Shown here piece by piece: positions 61,987 to 64,000 of a DNA stretch of 64,000 nt. A model generated the notes under the pieces. The model saw only the letters and a list, made by a program, of their open reading frames with translations. It was not told the origin of the DNA and did no database searches. The translations under genes were made by a program, and so were the position numbers. Each line of letters starts with the position of its first letter. The first letter of the stretch is position 1. Source of the stretch: JAJVHZ01 sp041395385 (GTDB lineage: Bacteria > Pseudomonadota > Gammaproteobacteria > JAJPIJ01); contig JAWLAN010000012.1 of assembly GCA_041395385.1 (NCBI GenBank), positions 87,744-151,743 on the forward strand, read 5' to 3'.

Positions 61987-62445
61987 ATGAACTACTGGCT
62001 GATGAAGTCCGAGCCGTCGGCCTTCAGCGTCGACGACCTCGAGGCGAGCCCCGGGAAGACCACGGCCTGGGACGGGGTCCGCAACTATCAGGCCCGCAAT
62101 ATGCTCCGCGACGATTTTCGCGTGGGCGACCTTGCCTTCTTCTACCATTCCAGTTGTGAGCAGCCGGGCGTGGTCGGGGTCGTCGAGGTGGTACGCCGCG
62201 GCTACGCCGATCCGTCGCAGTTCGATCCCGGCAGCAAGTATTTCGATCCGGGCAGCGATCGCCACGCCCCACGCTGGTTCTGCGTGGAAGTGAAGCTGAA
62301 GCGCAAGTTCGGGCGCGTCGTCGGGCTGGAGGAACTGCGCAAGCACGAGCCGCTGCGCAATCTCACGCTGCTTCAGCGTGGCAACCGGCTGTCGATCATG
62401 CCGGTCGCCAAGTCGGAGTGGGATTTCATCCTGTCGCTGGAGTAA
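61987..62445 (+). CDS. EVE domain-containing protein
   Basis: 152 residues, the length of a single EVE domain. It starts YWLMKSEPSAFSVDDLEA, the classic EVE N-terminus, followed by TAWDGVRNYQARNMLRDDF and DLAFFYHSSCEQPGVVGVVE. EVE proteins have a PUA-like fold and in some groups read modified cytosine or other modified bases. In many gammaproteobacteria the gene behind 6S is fthC (ygfA), which is absent here. The ATG at 61987 lacks a strong ribosome site but fits the family exactly. Confidence 0.92.
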   Translation: MNYWLMKSEPSAFSVDDLEASPGKTTAWDGVRNYQARNMLRDDFRVGDLAFFYHSSCEQPGVVGVVEVVRRGYADPSQFDPGSKYFDPGSDRHAPRWFCVEVKLKRKFGRVVGLEELRKHEPLRNLTLLQRGNRLSIMPVAKSEWDFILSLE

Positions 62446-62481
62446 CCTTCGGCCCCTAGGCGCGCGCACCGCCTCCGGCGA

Positions 62482-63453
62482 TCACGCCGTGTGCGATATG
62501 GCGCGCGGCCGCCGCCTGCGTGCACGCAGGCGCGGCCGCACCTCGTCCAGATGCATGCGCAGGAAGCTCAGCAGGTAGCGGCGCTTTTCCGGTCCACGCG
62601 CATCGCCGTTCCCGCGTTCGCCCGGGAAAAACCGGGGGCTGACCTCCAGCACATGCCGGTATATCGATCGCCAGTGCTTGCGCACCGTTTCGATGGATAT
62701 GGCGAGTGACTCGGCGATCTCCTCGTCGGATTCGTTGAACAGCGCGTGCAGCAGGACCTGCTGCTGCACCGGCGCGAAATCGAACTGCGGGTCACCGCAG
62801 TTGAAATAGAACGAGCAGCCGCTGACGATGCCGGGATAATGTTCCTCGGCCGCGGCCACGAAGAGATAGGGGTGGTCGTCGGGCGGCGGCGCGGCGGCAC
62901 GGTAGTGATCGGCAAAGTCGGTTGCCAGGCGGAAGCCTGACTGCTCCATGGCGATACGAGCCCGCGTGCCCAGCACCTCCTCCATGACCATGCGGGTCCG
63001 GTAGCCGGCGTGCAGCAGCACACAGACGTCGCGAAGACTTTCCGCGAGCCGGCGGTTGACCGCCGTCTCCATCGCTCGCATGCCGGTGTGCAGCATCAGG
63101 CAGTTGAGTCCGCGCCCGGAGTTGGCGGCGCGGATCTGCTCGGGCGTCAGCACCGGCGAGTCGCCGGCGATTATGCGTTCGTACAGCCGCATCACCACGC
63201 GCGGGCGCGGCGAGTCGAGCAGCTCCTCGACGTAGCTGTCAGTGACGAACACCGCCAGGTATATGGCCAGCAACCGCTCGGCCTCCGGCAACGCGACATC
63301 TTCAATCACCGCCGACAGCAGGCTGCCGGCGCGAAACAGCGAAGACCAGACCTCCGGAAGACGCTGGCGCAGGTCGGGCCGGTCCGTGAGGCTGTTGTGT
63401 ATCAGATCAAGACAGCGCGTGAAGTCCTCGATTCGGGCGAATCGGTAACGCAT
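62482..63453 (-). CDS. LuxR-type helix-turn-helix protein with unknown N-terminal domain
   Basis: 323 residues. The C-terminal HTH is at about residues 225-275: FAPVQQQVLLHALFNESDEE, then IAESLAISIETVRKHWRSIY, the LuxR/GerE recognition pattern. The first 210 residues start RYRFARIEDFTRCLDLI, somewhat like a GNAT start, but I do not recognise the fold. The last 25 residues are very Arg-rich (RPRLRARRRRPR), coded in part by a large palindrome. AGGGAC lies 7 bases before the ATG. Ligand and targets are unknown; it is convergent with the EVE gene. Confidence 0.78.
   Translation of the reverse strand: MRYRFARIEDFTRCLDLIHNSLTDRPDLRQRLPEVWSSLFRAGSLLSAVIEDVALPEAERLLAIYLAVFVTDSYVEELLDSPRPRVVMRLYERIIAGDSPVLTPEQIRAANSGRGLNCLMLHTGMRAMETAVNRRLAESLRDVCVLLHAGYRTRMVMEEVLGTRARIAMEQSGFRLATDFADHYRAAAPPPDDHPYLFVAAAEEHYPGIVSGCSFYFNCGDPQFDFAPVQQQVLLHALFNESDEEIAESLAISIETVRKHWRSIYRHVLEVSPRFFPGERGNGDARGPEKRRYLLSFLRMHLDEVRPRLRARRRRPRAISHTA
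62505..62539. repeat. 35-base nearly perfect palindrome
   Basis: GCGGCCGC (62505-62512), one unpaired C, the perfect 18-base palindrome at 62514-62531 and GCGGCCGC (62532-62539) give 8 + 7 bp around a TGCA loop. It lies in the last codons of the LuxR-type gene, 60 bases after the convergent EVE stop. It could act as a terminator-like structure but has no U-tract. Confidence 0.5.
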
Positions 63454-63541
63454 GCAAGTCCCTTTTGTCTGAGATGCCCCTCGGAGAAAATACTACACCA
63501 ATACTTGGGCAGCGATCCCGCCCCCCCTTTTCCCGGCGACG

Positions 63542-64000
63542 TTACACGTTGAAGCGGAAATGGACGATGTCGCCGTCCTGCATGACGTAATCCTTGCCCT
63601 CCAGCCGCCATTTGCCCTTTTCTTTCGCGCCCTGTTCACCGCCGCAGTCGATGAAATCCTGGTAGGCAATGACCTCGGCGCGGATGAATCCGTGCTCGAA
63701 ATCGGTGTGGATGGCGCCGGCGGCCTGCGGCGCCGTGGCGCCGACCGGGATCGTCCAGGCGCGCGTCTCCTTCGGGCCGGTCGTAAAGAACGTCTGCAGG
63801 CCGAGCAGCGTGTATCCTGCCCGGATGACCCGGTTCAGGCCCGGCTCCTCCAGGCCGAGCTCGATCAGGAATTCACGGCGATCCGCCTCGCTGAGCTGCG
63901 AGAGCTCGGCCTCGATGGCCGCGCAGATGGGCACGCACCCCGCCCCCTCCGCGGCCGCGAGCTCCTCCACCTTGCGCAGATGCGCATTGCCGCCCTTCAG
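63542..64000 (-). CDS. ychF: Ribosome-binding GTPase/ATPase YchF (C-terminal part)
   Basis: Partial: the last 152 codons, with the N-terminal GTPase domain beyond the window edge. The TGS domain is seen as LQTFFTTGPKETRAWTIPVG near the middle, followed by AAGAIHTDFEHGFIRAEVIA and the invariant end YVMQDGDIVHFRFNV. YchF is an Obg-like P-loop enzyme preferring ATP, linked to translation and oxidative-stress control. The neighbour pth is usual in this class but would be out of view. Confidence 0.96.
   Translation of the reverse strand: MKGGNAHLRKVEELAAAEGAGCVPICAAIEAELSQLSEADRREFLIELGLEEPGLNRVIRAGYTLLGLQTFFTTGPKETRAWTIPVGATAPQAAGAIHTDFEHGFIRAEVIAYQDFIDCGGEQGAKEKGKWRLEGKDYVMQDGDIVHFRFNV

Overview
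This is a high-GC (by eye around two-thirds G+C) chromosomal window from a gammaproteobacterium. The class is supported by pepP-ubiH-ubiI lying divergent from a zapB-like/zapA pair, with a 6S RNA gene directly behind zapA. Other supporting marks are Rsd/AlgQ, GlnE, HrpB, YccA, RsmE and a proteobacterial SAH riboswitch in front of ahcY-metF. The ATP-dependent 'ferrooxidans-type' GshA, the class I fructose-bisphosphate aldolase in a tkt-gap-pgk-pyk-fba series and an MSHA-like pilus cluster would fit an environmental, possibly sulfur-oxidiser-related lineage. That last step is inference, and genus cannot be read from the window. No phage, insertion sequence, CRISPR array or tRNA gene was recognised.

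Layout. 1-9157: MFS transporter (cut by the edge), thiopurine methyltransferase, cold-shock protein with its terminator, YccA, HrpB, an NAD(P)-binding epimerase-like protein, a PilZ protein and an HDOD protein. 9531-14227: a VPLPA-CTERM (exosortase-type) surface protein, a secreted unknown, a Ser/Thr kinase divergent from a multiply frameshifted lipoprotein pseudogene, and Rsd. 14339-24365: bioA, rsmE, gshA, a small secreted protein, then the minus-strand glnE-ilvE-zinc finger-ELM1 series, and pepE plus a Dabb protein. 24373-27839: an ABC-2 permease with an unknown partner, and an orphan membrane histidine kinase.

28062-42153 (minus): a complete MSHA-like pilus/type II secretion assembly cluster behind an NtrC-type response regulator, in the order regulator, MshM, MshL, MshN, MshE, MshG, MshI, MshJ, MshK-like, two pseudopilin-like genes. 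The last two genes have visibly lower GC and share a Pro-Cys-Pro-Asp-Thr-Asn-Gly-Asp-Gly motif. A histidine kinase and a regulator, both without adjacent partners, sit at the two ends of the cluster.

42226-46058 (minus): methyl-cycle genes metK, ahcY, metF. ahcY-metF is preceded by a SAH riboswitch, a plausible promoter and a helix that would hide the ahcY ribosome binding site. 46190-56039: a redoxin, a Sel1-repeat protein, the central carbon series tkt, gap, pgk, pyk, fba closed by a strong terminator, and a small lipoprotein. 56174-64000: purC, ubiI, ubiH, pepP (minus), the zapB-like/zapA/6S RNA/EVE series (plus), a LuxR-type HTH protein, and the C-terminal part of ychF at the edge.

Most of the window is ordinary housekeeping DNA. 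The parts most worth a second look are the riboswitch leader, the low-GC pseudopilin pair, the decayed lipoprotein gene with its leaderless-looking promoters, and the pilus cluster's missing pilins. I see no convincing wholly new system.
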